From Faecalibacterium prausnitzii (GTDB lineage Bacteria > Bacillota > Clostridia > Oscillospirales > Ruminococcaceae), in NCBI RefSeq assembly GCF_019967995.1, contig NZ_CP065377.1, forward strand, positions 1,984,001 to 2,048,000: a DNA stretch of 64,000 nucleotides, read 5' to 3'. Of the stretch, positions 1-9,019 are shown in pieces (within the stretch, counting starts at the first letter, position 1; every line of letters starts with the position of its first letter). The notes beneath the pieces were generated by a model. It saw nothing but the letters and a program-made list of their open reading frames with translations. It ran no database searches and was not told the DNA's origin. A program made the translations under genes and the position numbers.

Positions 1-1006
1 GTTCCGGCGGGTACTGGTTCAGCTCTTCCACGCTGATGAGGGTGCCCTCCGGGATGTGCATATACCCCAGCTCCTGCGCCATGGCCGTGTTGTTGACCAT
101 GCTGCGGCCGCTGAATGCCACCTTGCGGCCATCTTCCACGGCCAGGTCGATGATCTGCTGGACGCGGTAGATGTTGGATGCGAAGGTCGCAATGATGATG
201 CGCTTGTTCCGGGCGCGGGCAAACAGGCTGCGCACACCAGCGGCGACCTTCTGTTCGGTGGCCGTAAAGCCCGGACGCTCGGCATTGGTGGAGTCGCTCA
301 GCAGGGCCAGAACGCCCTTCTGGCCGTACTCGGACAGGGTGGTCAGGTCGGTGACGCCGCAGGCCAGCGGGGTGTAGTCGATCTTGAAGTCACCGGTCTG
401 GATGATGGTGCCTGCCGGGCTGTCGATGGCAAAGGCCACCGCATCCGGGATGGAGTGGTTCACATGGATGGGTTCCACCGTAAAGCAGCCCAACTTGAGC
501 TTCTGTTTGGGGGTGATCTCCACGAACTTGGTCTTGCCTGCCAGGCCGAACTCTTCCAGCTTGTTCCGGATGAGGCCGCAGGTCAGGCGGGTGCCGTAGA
601 TGGGCAGATCGAACTTTTGCAGCAGATAGGGGATGCTGCCGATGTGGTCTTCGTGGCCGTGGGTGATGAGCAGGCCCTTGATCTTCTCCTTATTCTGCAC
701 CACGAAGGTGAAATCCGGGATGACCAGATCCACGCCGTACATGTCGCTGTCCGGGAAGACGAGGCCGCAGTCCACGATGATCATATCGCCGCAGCACTCA
801 TAGACCGTCATATTCTTGCCCACTTCGCCCAGGCCGCCCAGCGGGTAGATGTGGATGGGCACAGCGGCCTCCTTGGGCTGCTGCGGGCGGCGGGGCCGCC
901 GCTGATAATAGGGGCGGCGGGTGCGGGGCCGCTTTTCGCCGGTGGATTCCGTGTTTCTGTTCTGAGCCTGTGCCATGGTCTGGCTCTGTTCCTTTGCCTG
1001 TGCCAT
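1..1006 (-). CDS. rnj: Ribonuclease J, N-terminal part (3' end outside window)
   Basis: The minus-strand reading gives about 335 residues of an RNase J, a metallo-beta-lactamase/beta-CASP exo- and endoribonuclease of Gram-positive mRNA decay and rRNA maturation. A basic, Gln/Arg-rich tail of roughly 40 residues precedes the catalytic domain. The metal-binding motif THGHEDHIG lies near 644-670, and a conserved SGRSMVNN stretch lies close to the left edge. The start is the ATG at 1006, preceded by a strong GGAGGT (1011-1016). The C-terminal dimerisation region is beyond the edge. The gene has its own promoter (1271-1299) and a leader of about 260 nt. RNase J1 versus J2 cannot be decided from one copy. 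Confidence 0.93.
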   Translation of the reverse strand, partial: MAQAKEQSQTMAQAQNRNTESTGEKRPRTRRPYYQRRPRRPQQPKEAAVPIHIYPLGGLGEVGKNMTVYECCGDMIIVDCGLVFPDSDMYGVDLVIPDFTFVVQNKEKIKGLLITHGHEDHIGSIPYLLQKFDLPIYGTRLTCGLIRNKLEEFGLAGKTKFVEITPKQKLKLGCFTVEPIHVNHSIPDAVAFAIDSPAGTIIQTGDFKIDYTPLACGVTDLTTLSEYGQKGVLALLSDSTNAERPGFTATEQKVAAGVRSLFARARNKRIIIATFASNIYRVQQIIDLAVEDGRKVAFSGRSMVNNTAMAQELGYMHIPEGTLISVEELNQYPPE

Positions 1007-1270
1007 TCGTACCTCCAAAAATCAATCACAAAACGCAGGCTCGCCCGTTCTGCGGGCGGCCTGTCCTCACAAAGAAGCGGGCAAGCTCTGCCGCTTCCAT
1101 CAAACCATCGTATAGAATTTATCGTTTCAGCGCTGTTTCACGAGCGCAGAGTCGGGTCTGCGCAGCACATTGCAACCTGTCAGTCCATCTGTTCGATGCG
1201 ACCGCGGCGCAGCCGTGCAGCCCCTGAGCGCACCCCTCCGGTGCACCCCTATACGCATTTTGTTACAAAC
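1007..1270 (-). promoter_or_regulatory. Long structured 5' leader of the RNase J gene
   Basis: About 260 nt separate the predicted transcription start (near 1265) from the RNase J ATG. Read on the minus strand it holds two G+C-rich hairpins close to the gene: one with GAAGCGG/CCGCTTC arms around 1063-1090 and one with CAGGC..GCCTG arms around 1034-1062. I match it to no known riboswitch. RNA-degradation enzymes are often autoregulated through their own leaders, so this is a plausible target, but that is inference. Confidence 0.45.
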
Positions 1271-1299
1271 AGTATAGTATTTCTCACCCTTTTTGTCAA
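1271..1299 (-). promoter_or_regulatory. Sigma-A promoter for RNase J
   Basis: On the minus strand: -35 TTGACA (1294-1299), a 17-nt spacer, and -10 TATACT (1271-1276). It faces away from the rnhA promoter, so 1007-1405 is a divergent intergenic region. Confidence 0.8.
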
Positions 1300-1342
1300 T
1301 TCCAAGGTTGGGCTGTGCGGCAGCAAATTATGCGTCCCCCTC

Positions 1343-1372
1343 TTGACAGAAACGGAAAAATGGCTCTAAATA
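1343..1372 (+). promoter_or_regulatory. Probable promoter for rnhA
   Basis: A consensus -35 TTGACA (1343-1348) is followed 17-18 nt later by CTAAAT/TAAATA (1366-1372). The leader to the ATG at 1406 would be about 28 nt, with GGGAG just upstream of the start. Confidence 0.6.
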
Positions 1373-1405
1373 GAAGCATCTACAACAACACACCGGGAGA
1401 ACCAC

Positions 1406-1870
1406 ATGAAACAAGTTGAAGTTTACACCGACGGCGCATGCAGCGGCAACCCCGGCCCCGGCGGCTGGGGGGCGGTGCTGCGCTACCGTTTCAACGGCAA
1501 GGTCTACGAGAAGGAGCTCAGCGGCGGCGACGCTTCCACCACCAACAACCGGATGGAGCTGACGGCCTTCATCGAGGCGCTGCGCCAGTTGAAAGAGCCC
1601 TGCGAGGTGCGCCTGTGCTCCGACAGCCAGTACGTCATCAACGGGCTGGAAAAAGGCTGGGCCAAAGGCTGGAAGCGCCGGGGCTGGAAAAAATCCGACG
1701 GCTCCCCTGCCCTGAACCCGGACCTGTGGGAACAGGCGCTGGAGCAGGAGGCCCGCCACAAGATCACCTATGTCTGGGTCAAGGGCCACGCAGGCCACCC
1801 GGAGAATGAGCGCTGCGACCAGCTGGCCGTGGCACAAAGTCAGGCACACGGAGGGAGACAGGGACGATGA
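1406..1870 (+). CDS. rnhA: Ribonuclease HI
   Basis: A 154-residue type I RNase H, which cleaves the RNA strand of RNA-DNA hybrids such as R-loops and replication primers. The four catalytic carboxylates are visible: D9 (TDG), E51 (NNRMEL), D73 (SDSQYV) and D138 (CDQLA), with the usual active-site histidine region near H128/H131 ([11 protein letters not shown]). The basic stretch at residues 83-97 matches the handle that binds the hybrid in E. coli-type enzymes. The gene starts the transcript from the promoter near 1343 and overlaps the next gene by 4 bp (ATGA), so the two are probably translationally coupled. Confidence 0.97.
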   Translation: MKQVEVYTDGACSGNPGPGGWGAVLRYRFNGKVYEKELSGGDASTTNNRMELTAFIEALRQLKEPCEVRLCSDSQYVINGLEKGWAKGWKRRGWKKSDGSPALNPDLWEQALEQEARHKITYVWVKGHAGHPENERCDQLAVAQSQAHGGRQGR

Positions 1871-2391
1871 GCGATACGTTTTTGCCCGGCAGCGGGTTCG
1901 ACACCTACGAAGAACAGGATAAGGTCCTGGTGGGCCTGTGCGGCGGCAGAGGCTGCCGGGCCGCCGTCCGCATCCTGCAGCAGCAGGGCTTTGCCGTGGC
2001 GGGCGCAGTGGTCCGCCTGACCGACGCCGACGACACCGTGCAGGCCGCAAAGGACGCGGCCAAGGCCCTCGGCATCGAGTGCGTCACCCTGAACGCTTCT
2101 GAGCTGGCAAGCCAGCTGGCCGAAGAAGCACTGCCCGGCGACCTGCGCTTCCCTGCCCTGCTGGCCGCTGCCGACCGGCTGGGCATCCAGTACATCGCCA
2201 CCGGCCACCATGCGCGGGTGGAGACGGATGCAGACGGCGTGAGCCACCTGCTGCCCGCCGCCGATGCAGCCAGCGACGAGAGCGCTGCTCTGGCCGCTCT
2301 GCCGCAGGAGACGCTGGCCCGGCTCATCCTGCCGCTGGGCGATTTCTCGCCCGATGAGCTTTCCGACCTGGCCGAAGAGCTCCAGTTCTGA
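1867..2391 (+). CDS. Truncated, degenerate MnmA-like protein (probable pseudoenzyme)
   Basis: A 174-residue protein resembling the N-terminal nucleotide-binding half of tRNA 2-thiouridylase MnmA, which is normally about 360 residues. Conserved-looking segments are KVLVGL followed by a glycine loop near residues 19-30, [10 protein letters not shown] near 112-121, and the closing [17 protein letters not shown]. The MnmA PP-loop SGGVDS reads CGGRGC here, and the catalytic CxxC region expected before YIATGH is missing ([16 protein letters not shown] instead). The RNA-binding and beta-barrel C-terminal domains are absent. It is intact, has no frameshift, and overlaps rnhA by 4 bp. Thiolation activity is unlikely; a retained nucleotide-binding or regulatory role is only a guess. 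Confidence 0.7.
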   Translation: MSDTFLPGSGFDTYEEQDKVLVGLCGGRGCRAAVRILQQQGFAVAGAVVRLTDADDTVQAAKDAAKALGIECVTLNASELASQLAEEALPGDLRFPALLAAADRLGIQYIATGHHARVETDADGVSHLLPAADAASDESAALAALPQETLARLILPLGDFSPDELSDLAEELQF

Positions 2392-2410
2392 TCCTGCCCG
2401 GAAATGCACA

Positions 2411-2450
2411 AGAGGCCCTGGACCGTTCGGTCCAGAGCCTCTTTCTTTTT
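2411..2450 (+). terminator. Intrinsic terminator after the rnhA operon
   Basis: Hairpin AGAGGC-CCTGGACC / GGTCCAG-AGCCTCT with a GTTC-type loop, followed by TTTCTTTTT. It separates the rnhA operon from the convergent mgsA gene. Confidence 0.85.
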
Positions 2451-2454
2451 GATT

Positions 2455-2862
2455 TCAGCTGTTCTGGGGGTGGACGATGTCGCGCCAGTCGAGGTCGCCG
2501 CGCTCCAGACCATGGATGAGCACCTCTGCGGTGGCGATGTTGGTGGCCAGCGGGATGTTGTGCACATCACACAGGCGCAGCAGCGTCATCTCATTGGGCT
2601 CACTGGGCTTTGCATTGATGGGGTCGCGGAAGAACAGGAGCAGATCGACCTCATTGCAGGCGATGCGGGACGCGATCTGCTGGTCGCCGCCCTGAATGCC
2701 CGCCAGGAATCGCTGGACCTGCAGGCCCGTTGCCTCGGCGATCATCTTGCCGGTCGTACCGGTGGCCACCAATTTATGCTGGCTCAGGATCCGGCAGTAT
2801 GCCGTACAGAACTGAACCATCAGCTCCTTTTTGGAGTCATGCGCGATCAGTGCAATCGTCAT
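2455..2862 (-). CDS. mgsA: Methylglyoxal synthase
   Basis: A 135-residue protein that converts dihydroxyacetone phosphate to methylglyoxal and phosphate, a bypass that relieves sugar-phosphate build-up when phosphate is short. Family signatures are clear: [10 protein letters not shown] at the N-terminus, ATGTTG at residues 33-38 (phosphate-binding), GGDQQI near 58-63, LLFFRDP with the catalytic aspartate, and [11 protein letters not shown] with the active-site histidine. Length is normal. It is monocistronic with its own promoter (2918-2946), and GGAGAGG precedes the ATG. The window also contains phosphofructokinase, triosephosphate isomerase and Pgk, the glycolytic steps around its substrate. 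Confidence 0.97.
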   Translation of the reverse strand: MTIALIAHDSKKELMVQFCTAYCRILSQHKLVATGTTGKMIAEATGLQVQRFLAGIQGGDQQIASRIACNEVDLLLFFRDPINAKPSEPNEMTLLRLCDVHNIPLATNIATAEVLIHGLERGDLDWRDIVHPQNS

Positions 2863-2917
2863 CGGTCAACCTCTCCTTTACGTTCCCCATGTGCTGGGCC
2901 ATTTCCTTGCACATATC

Positions 2918-2946
2918 ATAGTATCATAGTTTCTCTCTTTTTACAA
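2918..2946 (-). promoter_or_regulatory. Promoter for mgsA
   Basis: Minus strand: -35 TTGTAA (2941-2946), 17-nt spacer, -10 TACTAT (2918-2923), about 50 nt upstream of the mgsA start. Confidence 0.65.
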
Positions 2947-3017
2947 CAGGTTTTTGGACAAAAGCGCCGATTTTTTCGGGAGTTTCTCCAATTTCCACCG
3001 AAATCCGCGCATCATCG

Positions 3018-5222
3018 TCACGCACCTGCCGTGGCTGCAGCATCCGCCGGAGCCGCAGCTGCGTCGTTCTGCCCGGCATCCTCTGCCTCCCCGGCGGCAA
3101 GGTCAGCTGTGCCGTCCGCATCGGCGGCCGTTTCGGGCTGCGCCTGCGACTCTGCTGCCGCCTCGTCCACGGTCAGGGTGCCGTCCTTCATCGCATAGTA
3201 GGCGTTGAAGATATCCGCCACCAGTGTGCCGGTGCGGGCACCGGCACCGCCGTATTCCACCACGATGCCGATGGCGATCTCCGGGTCTTCCGCCGGGCCA
3301 TAGGCGATCATGGCGGCGTTGGTGTAGTGCTTATAGGTGCTGCCTGCATAGTAGCCCTCGCTGCGCTGGGGACTGCCGGTCTTGCAGGCGATGGTGTGGG
3401 GGTAGCTGGCCAGCGCCGGGATGGTCTGGGCCACCCCCAGCATCCCTTCCCTGACCAGGTCAAAGGTCTCGCCCTTGTCTTCGACGACATCCATAACCTC
3501 CGGCTGGGTCTCTTCCAGCGTCTTTCCGGTGTTGGAGTCGAGGATGGCCTTGACGAAGTGGGTGCGGTAGCGGGTGCCGCGGTTGGCCAGCGTGGCGGCA
3601 TAGGTCGCCAGCTGGATGGGCGTGACCGCCGTGTTGCCCTGGCCGATGGCGGCCTGCACGTCCAGCGACTCGGTGTAGTTGGAGTCGTTCTTGGTGGTCA
3701 GGCGGCCCAGCGCCTCGCTGACCTCCACGCCGGTGCGCTGGCCCAAGCCCAGCTTGTAGGCATAGGCGTCGTAGACATCGCTGGTCAGGCGCCGGCCCAC
3801 ATCGTAGAAGAAGATGTTGCAGCTCCACTTGATGGCAGTCACGACGTCGATGTTGCCGCTGTGGCCATGGCGGGTGCATTTGGGGTGATAGTCCTTATAA
3901 TAGGTATAGACGCCGTTGCACAGCACCGTGGAATATCGGTCGATCAGCCCCGTATCCAGCGCCGCCACTGCCACGCTGGGCTTGTAGGTGGAGCCGGGGG
4001 TATACAGGCCCTGCAACGCGCGGTTGAACAGGGGCATGTTCTCATCCTCGCTGTATGCGCTGTAATTGGCGGCGTAAAGGTTCTGGTCAAAGCTGGGGTA
4101 ATTGGACGCTGCCAGCACACCGCCGGTCTTGACGTCGATGACGACGACCGCACCGGCGTTAGCCTGCTTGCTGTCCGCATAGCTGTTCCGGATCCACTCC
4201 ACGTTCTTTGCCAGCGCCTGATCGACGGCCTTCTGGAACTCGCTGTCGATGGTCAGCTGGACGGTGTGGCCCGGTTCCGGCACGGTGGTCAGGGCCGTGT
4301 TCACGATGACGCCGTCCGAGTTGCGGGTGATGGTCTCCACGCCATCCTTGCCGCGCAGCTCGTCCTCATAGGCAGATTCCAGACCGGAAATGCCGATGAC
4401 GTCGTTCATGTTGTAGCCTTTTTCCTTGAGCGGATAGGTCACCTGCCCGTTCTCGTCGGTCACCTTCCACTTTTCGGCCGTGATCTTGCCCACCCGGCCC
4501 AGCACATGGGGCAGAACGGTGCCCTGCTCGTAGCTGCGGGCGCTCGTCTCCACGATCTCCACGCCCGGCAGGGTGAGGCTGTTCTCCTTGATGGTGGCCA
4601 CGGTGGCCTCGCTGACGTTTTCCGCCAGAATGAAGTTGTTGACGTTGGAAAACGCCTGCAGCTGCATCTCGTAGTGGATGCCGCCCAGGATGCGCTGCCA
4701 GTAGAAAGAGAAATCGGCAAGGTCATAGTCCTCCACCAGCTTTTCCATCACATCGTCGGCGGTGGCGTACTGCTGCAGGCCCAGGTTTTCCTTCATGGCG
4801 GCAAGGGAGCGCTGCTCGGCGGCGTTGTCGCTCTCCGCCGTGTACGCATAGTGCCCGGCGGCATCCGCCTGCCCGATGAGCAGGCTGTCGTTCCAGCTCT
4901 CGCCGTTCTCGCCCAGCAGGCCGACCAGCTTCTGGAGCAGGGCGTCCAGATCTTCGTCGCCCATCAGCAGCTTGTTCAGCACCACGTTGTAGCCCGTCAC
5001 GCTGGAAGCGATGCGCTCGCCCTTGCTGTCCACGATGTTGCCGCGGGCGGCCGTGACGGTAAATTTATAATCGGTCGTGTTGGTGGCCTGCGCCTTGAAG
5101 CTGTCGCCGTTGACCAGCTGCAGAAAGATCAGCCGGAAGCCGTACAGCCCGATGATCACACCTGCGGCGGCGATGAGGAGCATCATCCGCCGCGCGGCCG
5201 TTTTGCGTTCGTCTTGGTTCAT
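3018..5222 (-). CDS. mrdA: Penicillin-binding protein 2 (elongasome transpeptidase)
   Basis: A 734-residue class B penicillin-binding protein. A cytoplasmic basic N-terminus precedes one membrane anchor (residues 13-36), then the PBP dimerisation region and the transpeptidase domain with S411-xx-K414 (GSTYKP), SCN at 467-469 and KTG at 614-616. It cross-links peptidoglycan during lateral growth, working with RodA and the MreBCD scaffold. It is the last gene of the mreB-mreC-mreD-mrdA cluster, 25 bp after mreD. The final 45 residues (about 688-734) are an Ala/Asp/Glu/Gln-rich low-complexity tail that is probably disordered outside the membrane. rodA is not in the window. Confidence 0.95.
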   Translation of the reverse strand: MNQDERKTAARRMMLLIAAAGVIIGLYGFRLIFLQLVNGDSFKAQATNTTDYKFTVTAARGNIVDSKGERIASSVTGYNVVLNKLLMGDEDLDALLQKLVGLLGENGESWNDSLLIGQADAAGHYAYTAESDNAAEQRSLAAMKENLGLQQYATADDVMEKLVEDYDLADFSFYWQRILGGIHYEMQLQAFSNVNNFILAENVSEATVATIKENSLTLPGVEIVETSARSYEQGTVLPHVLGRVGKITAEKWKVTDENGQVTYPLKEKGYNMNDVIGISGLESAYEDELRGKDGVETITRNSDGVIVNTALTTVPEPGHTVQLTIDSEFQKAVDQALAKNVEWIRNSYADSKQANAGAVVVIDVKTGGVLAASNYPSFDQNLYAANYSAYSEDENMPLFNRALQGLYTPGSTYKPSVAVAALDTGLIDRYSTVLCNGVYTYYKDYHPKCTRHGHSGNIDVVTAIKWSCNIFFYDVGRRLTSDVYDAYAYKLGLGQRTGVEVSEALGRLTTKNDSNYTESLDVQAAIGQGNTAVTPIQLATYAATLANRGTRYRTHFVKAILDSNTGKTLEETQPEVMDVVEDKGETFDLVREGMLGVAQTIPALASYPHTIACKTGSPQRSEGYYAGSTYKHYTNAAMIAYGPAEDPEIAIGIVVEYGGAGARTGTLVADIFNAYYAMKDGTLTVDEAAAESQAQPETAADADGTADLAAGEAEDAGQNDAAAAPADAAATAGA

Positions 5223-5247
5223 CCGTTCTCCTTTTGGCGCAGCCGGT

Positions 5248-5781
5248 TCAGACTACGTCGTTGTCGATCTTGAATTCCGCATGGATGCGGCGCACTGCCC
5301 CGAACAGCACCAGACAGACCGGGATGGTCAGCGCCGCCGTGGGCAGCACGAACCACAGATACCGCTCCACTGCCCCGCTGTAGCCGGGCATGTAGTAGAA
5401 GAACAGCCAGTCCAGCGAGAGCACCAGCAGCACCGCCGCCGTTTCCAGCAGGACAACATTCGCCGCCGAGGTTTTGAAGTAGAGCTGCATGACCGCCGAG
5501 AGCAGAAAACAGAGCAGCAGCAGCTCAAAGGCCAGCAGCCCGGCGGTGCGGCCTGCGGTGTAGTCCCACATCAGGCCGCAGATGGCACCGAAGATGCCCC
5601 CCGCGAACTCGCCTTCCTCCACCGCGACGGCCAGCGCCAGCGGCAGCAGCCAGAGGGGCTTTGCCTCCCCCAGCTGGAACAGCCCCGGCAGGGTCTGCAA
5701 GACCGTGCACAGCAGCATCAGCAGCGCATAGCAGACCCATTTGGCGATCTGGCTGCGCTTGCGCTTGCGGCGTGATTCCAT
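5248..5781 (-). CDS. mreD: Rod shape-determining protein MreD
   Basis: A 177-residue, highly hydrophobic protein with a basic N-terminus and about five membrane segments, located between mreC and mrdA exactly where mreD is expected. MreD is a polytopic partner of MreC and PBP2 in the elongasome. Identity rests on size, topology and position, because MreD sequences are poorly conserved. The ATG follows the mreC stop by 12 nt and is preceded by a GAGG-type ribosome binding site. Confidence 0.88.
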   Translation of the reverse strand: MESRRKRKRSQIAKWVCYALLMLLCTVLQTLPGLFQLGEAKPLWLLPLALAVAVEEGEFAGGIFGAICGLMWDYTAGRTAGLLAFELLLLCFLLSAVMQLYFKTSAANVVLLETAAVLLVLSLDWLFFYYMPGYSGAVERYLWFVLPTAALTIPVCLVLFGAVRRIHAEFKIDNDVV

Positions 5782-5793
5782 GGCAGGGCCTCC

Positions 5794-6624
5794 TCAGAAA
5801 TTGGTGATGATGAATGCGTGGCGCACCGTGCGCGGGTCGGCGCCCGGCTCGATGACCGCGATGGACGATTTGCCGCTGACCTCCGGCACCACTTCCCGGA
5901 CCACGCCCACCAGCACATCCGCCGGGAAAACGCCGCCCAGCCCCGTGGTGATGACCTGGTCGCTCTTCTGCGTCAGGGTGTTGCGGTTCAGGTTGGTCAG
6001 CACACACAGGCCGTCGGCCGCATAGTCCGAGCTGCCGGTGATGATGCCGTTGTCCCGCGTGCGGGAAACGACGCCCGCCGCGTTGAAGTTGGGGTGCAGG
6101 ATGGTCATGACCTTGCAGCTGGTGGCTTCCACTTCCACCACCATGCCCAGCAGATAGCCCTCGTCGCTGACGACGGTGTCGTTCAGCTCCACGCCGTCCA
6201 CTGAGCCCTGATCCAGCGTGAAGCCGTAAAAGGCATCCAGCGGGTCGCGGCCGATGACAAAAGCCGAGGCGCAGCTCATCTCCGGGCGGGTGTTCTGGAT
6301 GTTGGCCAGCGCCTTGTAGGCTTCGTTCTCCGCCTTGAGCCGGTCGTAGTCCACCATCTGTTTGCGCAGCTCGGCGTTTTCGGCAGTGAGCTGCTCGTTC
6401 TCGTCCAGAATGGCCCCGATGTTGGTGTAGTTCTCCCACAGGGAGGCCACGCGGTCGCCCACCATGGCCGCCGCCTTCTGGAACGGGGCCACGGCCACGC
6501 TCAGCAGCTCCTGCGGGGCGGCGGTCAGGCGGTCGTTGGCACCGGCATAGGCCATGATGCCCACCAGGAACACCGCGATGCCGATGAGGATCTTAAATTT
6601 CCAGGTATCGAAAAAATCTTTCAA
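5794..6624 (-). CDS. mreC: Rod shape-determining protein MreC
   Basis: A 276-residue bitopic protein: one membrane segment (about residues 10-29), a coiled coil with regularly spaced Glu/Lys/Leu (about 65-110), and the two-barrel periplasmic-type MreC domain (ASAFVIGRDP, LGMVVEV, GGVFPADVLVG). It links MreB inside the cell to PBP2 outside it. I place the start at the TTG of 6624, because GGAGG sits 8 nt upstream and the in-frame ATG at 6675 lies before the terminator hairpin at 6643-6673. A 293-residue form from that ATG would carry an unlikely hydrophilic extension. Confidence 0.92.
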   Translation of the reverse strand: MKDFFDTWKFKILIGIAVFLVGIMAYAGANDRLTAAPQELLSVAVAPFQKAAAMVGDRVASLWENYTNIGAILDENEQLTAENAELRKQMVDYDRLKAENEAYKALANIQNTRPEMSCASAFVIGRDPLDAFYGFTLDQGSVDGVELNDTVVSDEGYLLGMVVEVEATSCKVMTILHPNFNAAGVVSRTRDNGIITGSSDYAADGLCVLTNLNRNTLTQKSDQVITTGLGGVFPADVLVGVVREVVPEVSGKSSIAVIEPGADPRTVRHAFIITNF

Positions 6625-6642
6625 GGGAACTTCCTCCGGTTG

Positions 6643-6673
6643 CAAAAAAGCGCGGACAGCCAGAGCCGTCCGC
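6643..6673 (-). terminator. Intrinsic terminator between mreB and mreC
   Basis: On the minus strand GCGGACGGC-TCTG-GCTGTCCGC is followed by GCTTTTTTG, immediately after the mreB stop codon. As mreC has no obvious promoter of its own here, partial read-through would give MreB in excess over MreC, MreD and PBP2. Confidence 0.75.
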
Positions 6674-6681
6674 ACTCTCTG

Positions 6682-7704
<1,023 letters not shown>

Positions 7705-7792
7705 AATGAAGCTCTCCTTCGTATTTCCGGTCTATCCAAAACGCAGGGCGGCGCAAACCAGTCTGCCGCCGATCGCAGAATAACACGACTAT

Positions 7793-7821
7793 ATTATAGC
7801 CGCAAGCAGAAGTTTTCTCAA
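7793..7821 (-). promoter_or_regulatory. Promoter for the mreB cluster
   Basis: Minus strand: -35 TTGAGA (7816-7821), 17-nt spacer, -10 TATAAT (7793-7798). The leader to the mreB ATG is about 80 nt. It lies just beyond the 3' end of maf. Confidence 0.8.
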
Positions 7822-7873
7822 GCGTTTTTACAGGTTTTTCCGGATTTTTTCATAAATCTCCGCGCCAAGCCGC

Positions 7874-8428
7874 TCAAAATCGCTCCAGCAGCCGGATGGT
7901 GCGGCTGACGGGCAGCCCCATGATGGTGTAATAGTCGCCCTCGATGCGGTCCAGCCAGAGGGCCGCGCGGCCCTGGATGGCATAGGCACCGGCCTTGTCG
8001 TAGGGTTCTTCGGTGGCGGCATAGCGCTCGATCTCCGCTTCGGAGATGGGGAAGAACTTCACGCGGCAGGTGTCCACGAAGCTCTCGGTGCGGGTGCCGT
8101 CCGAGATGCAGACACCTGTGTGGACCTCGTGCACCGCACCGGAAAGGGCCCGCAGCATCCGTCTGGCGTCCTCCACGCTGTGGGGCTTGCCGAACACTTC
8201 CCCTTTCACGTCCACGACGGTGTCGCAGCCGATGACCACCGCGCCGGGGTGCTGGGCCGAGACTGCCTGGCACTTGCCCCGCGCCAGCATTTCCACCAGC
8301 TCAGCAGGGGTGTCGGCGGTCACGGTGCTCTCGTCAAAATCGCTGGCGCAGACGGTAAAATCGGTGGTGTACAGGCTCAGCAGCTCTCTGCGCCGGGGGC
8401 TGCCGGAGGCCAAAATCAGTTGTTTCAT
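7874..8428 (-). CDS. maf: Maf-family nucleotide pyrophosphatase
   Basis: A 184-residue Maf protein, a house-cleaning pyrophosphatase acting on non-canonical or pyrimidine nucleoside triphosphates. It has the family opening LASGSPRRREL (residues 5-15), DFDEST, the VIGCDTVV segment with the catalytic aspartate, and the late segment DKAGAYAIQG. The ATG at 8428 lies 1 nt beyond the dut stop, and a GGGAAAA ribosome-binding stretch sits in the end of dut, so the two nucleotide-sanitising genes are coupled. A longer frame extends upstream, but the LASGS motif fixes the start. Confidence 0.95.
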   Translation of the reverse strand: MKQLILASGSPRRRELLSLYTTDFTVCASDFDESTVTADTPAELVEMLARGKCQAVSAQHPGAVVIGCDTVVDVKGEVFGKPHSVEDARRMLRALSGAVHEVHTGVCISDGTRTESFVDTCRVKFFPISEAEIERYAATEEPYDKAGAYAIQGRAALWLDRIEGDYYTIMGLPVSRTIRLLERF

Positions 8429-8429
8429 T

Positions 8430-8876
8430 TTATTTTCCCGTCGAGCCGAAGCCGCCCTCGCCGCGCTGGGTGCCGCCCAGCTCCTCCACCTGCGCAAAGG
8501 CTGCGGTGTACACCGGCGCGATGCAGAGCTGCGCCACCCGCTCACCGGGCTGGATGGTGTAGGCCTCGCCGCCCAGATTGACCATGGGCACCTTCAGTTC
8601 CCCGCGATAATCGCTGTCCACGACACCGACGCCGTTGGCCATGCACAGGCCGTGCTTGATGGACAGGCCGCTCCGGGCATAGACCAGCGCCACGCAGTGA
8701 GCGCCGGGCAGCTCGATGGCAAGGCCGGTAGGCACCAGCACCCGCTGCATGGGGGCCACGGTCAGGGGTTCGTCCAGCACAGCGCACAGGTCGGCTGCGG
8801 CCGCGCCCGGCGTCGCGTAGGCGGGCACCTTCGCCCGCGCATCCAATACTTTATAGTTTACCGTGATGGGTTCCAT
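8430..8876 (-). CDS. dut: dUTP diphosphatase
   Basis: A 148-residue trimeric dUTPase that hydrolyses dUTP to dUMP, keeping uracil out of DNA and supplying thymidylate synthesis. Motif 1 (AAAADLCA), motif 2 (ARSGLS), motif 3 (GVVDSDYRGE), motif 4 (RVAQLCI) and the C-terminal motif 5 (RGEGGFGSTG) are all present in order. The ATG at 8876 has GGAG 6 nt upstream. An in-frame ATG at 8888 has a poorer site and would add four residues. It is cotranscribed with maf. Confidence 0.96.
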   Translation of the reverse strand: MEPITVNYKVLDARAKVPAYATPGAAAADLCAVLDEPLTVAPMQRVLVPTGLAIELPGAHCVALVYARSGLSIKHGLCMANGVGVVDSDYRGELKVPMVNLGGEAYTIQPGERVAQLCIAPVYTAAFAQVEELGGTQRGEGGFGSTGK

Positions 8877-8969
8877 TTTATTCTCCATTTCGCCTGCCCG
8901 CTGCCGCAGGGCCCGGCATCTTCTGTTTTGCTCGATCTCATTCAGACAGCTCCGGCTTCACCGGCCTGC

Positions 8970-9018
8970 CAAGGGCTCCCCTTTTAGGGGAGCTGGCACG
9001 CGAAGCGTGACTGAGAGG
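8970..9018 (+). repeat. Palindromic intergenic repeat, copy A
   Basis: It consists of GGCTCCCC-TTTT-AGGGGAGC, then GGCACGCGAAGCGTGAC, then CTGAGAGG. Both inner hairpins match the copies at 51365-51421, 56409-56505 and 63741-63810. This copy seems to lack the left outer CCTCTC arm. It fills the gap between the U32 peptidase gene and dut. Confidence 0.75.
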
Positions 9019-9019
9019 C

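Noticed and set aside
1867..2391. Pseudogene call for the MnmA-like fragment
   Set aside because: There is no internal stop or frameshift, and it overlaps rnhA in coupled fashion, so I list it as a coding gene with doubtful activity.
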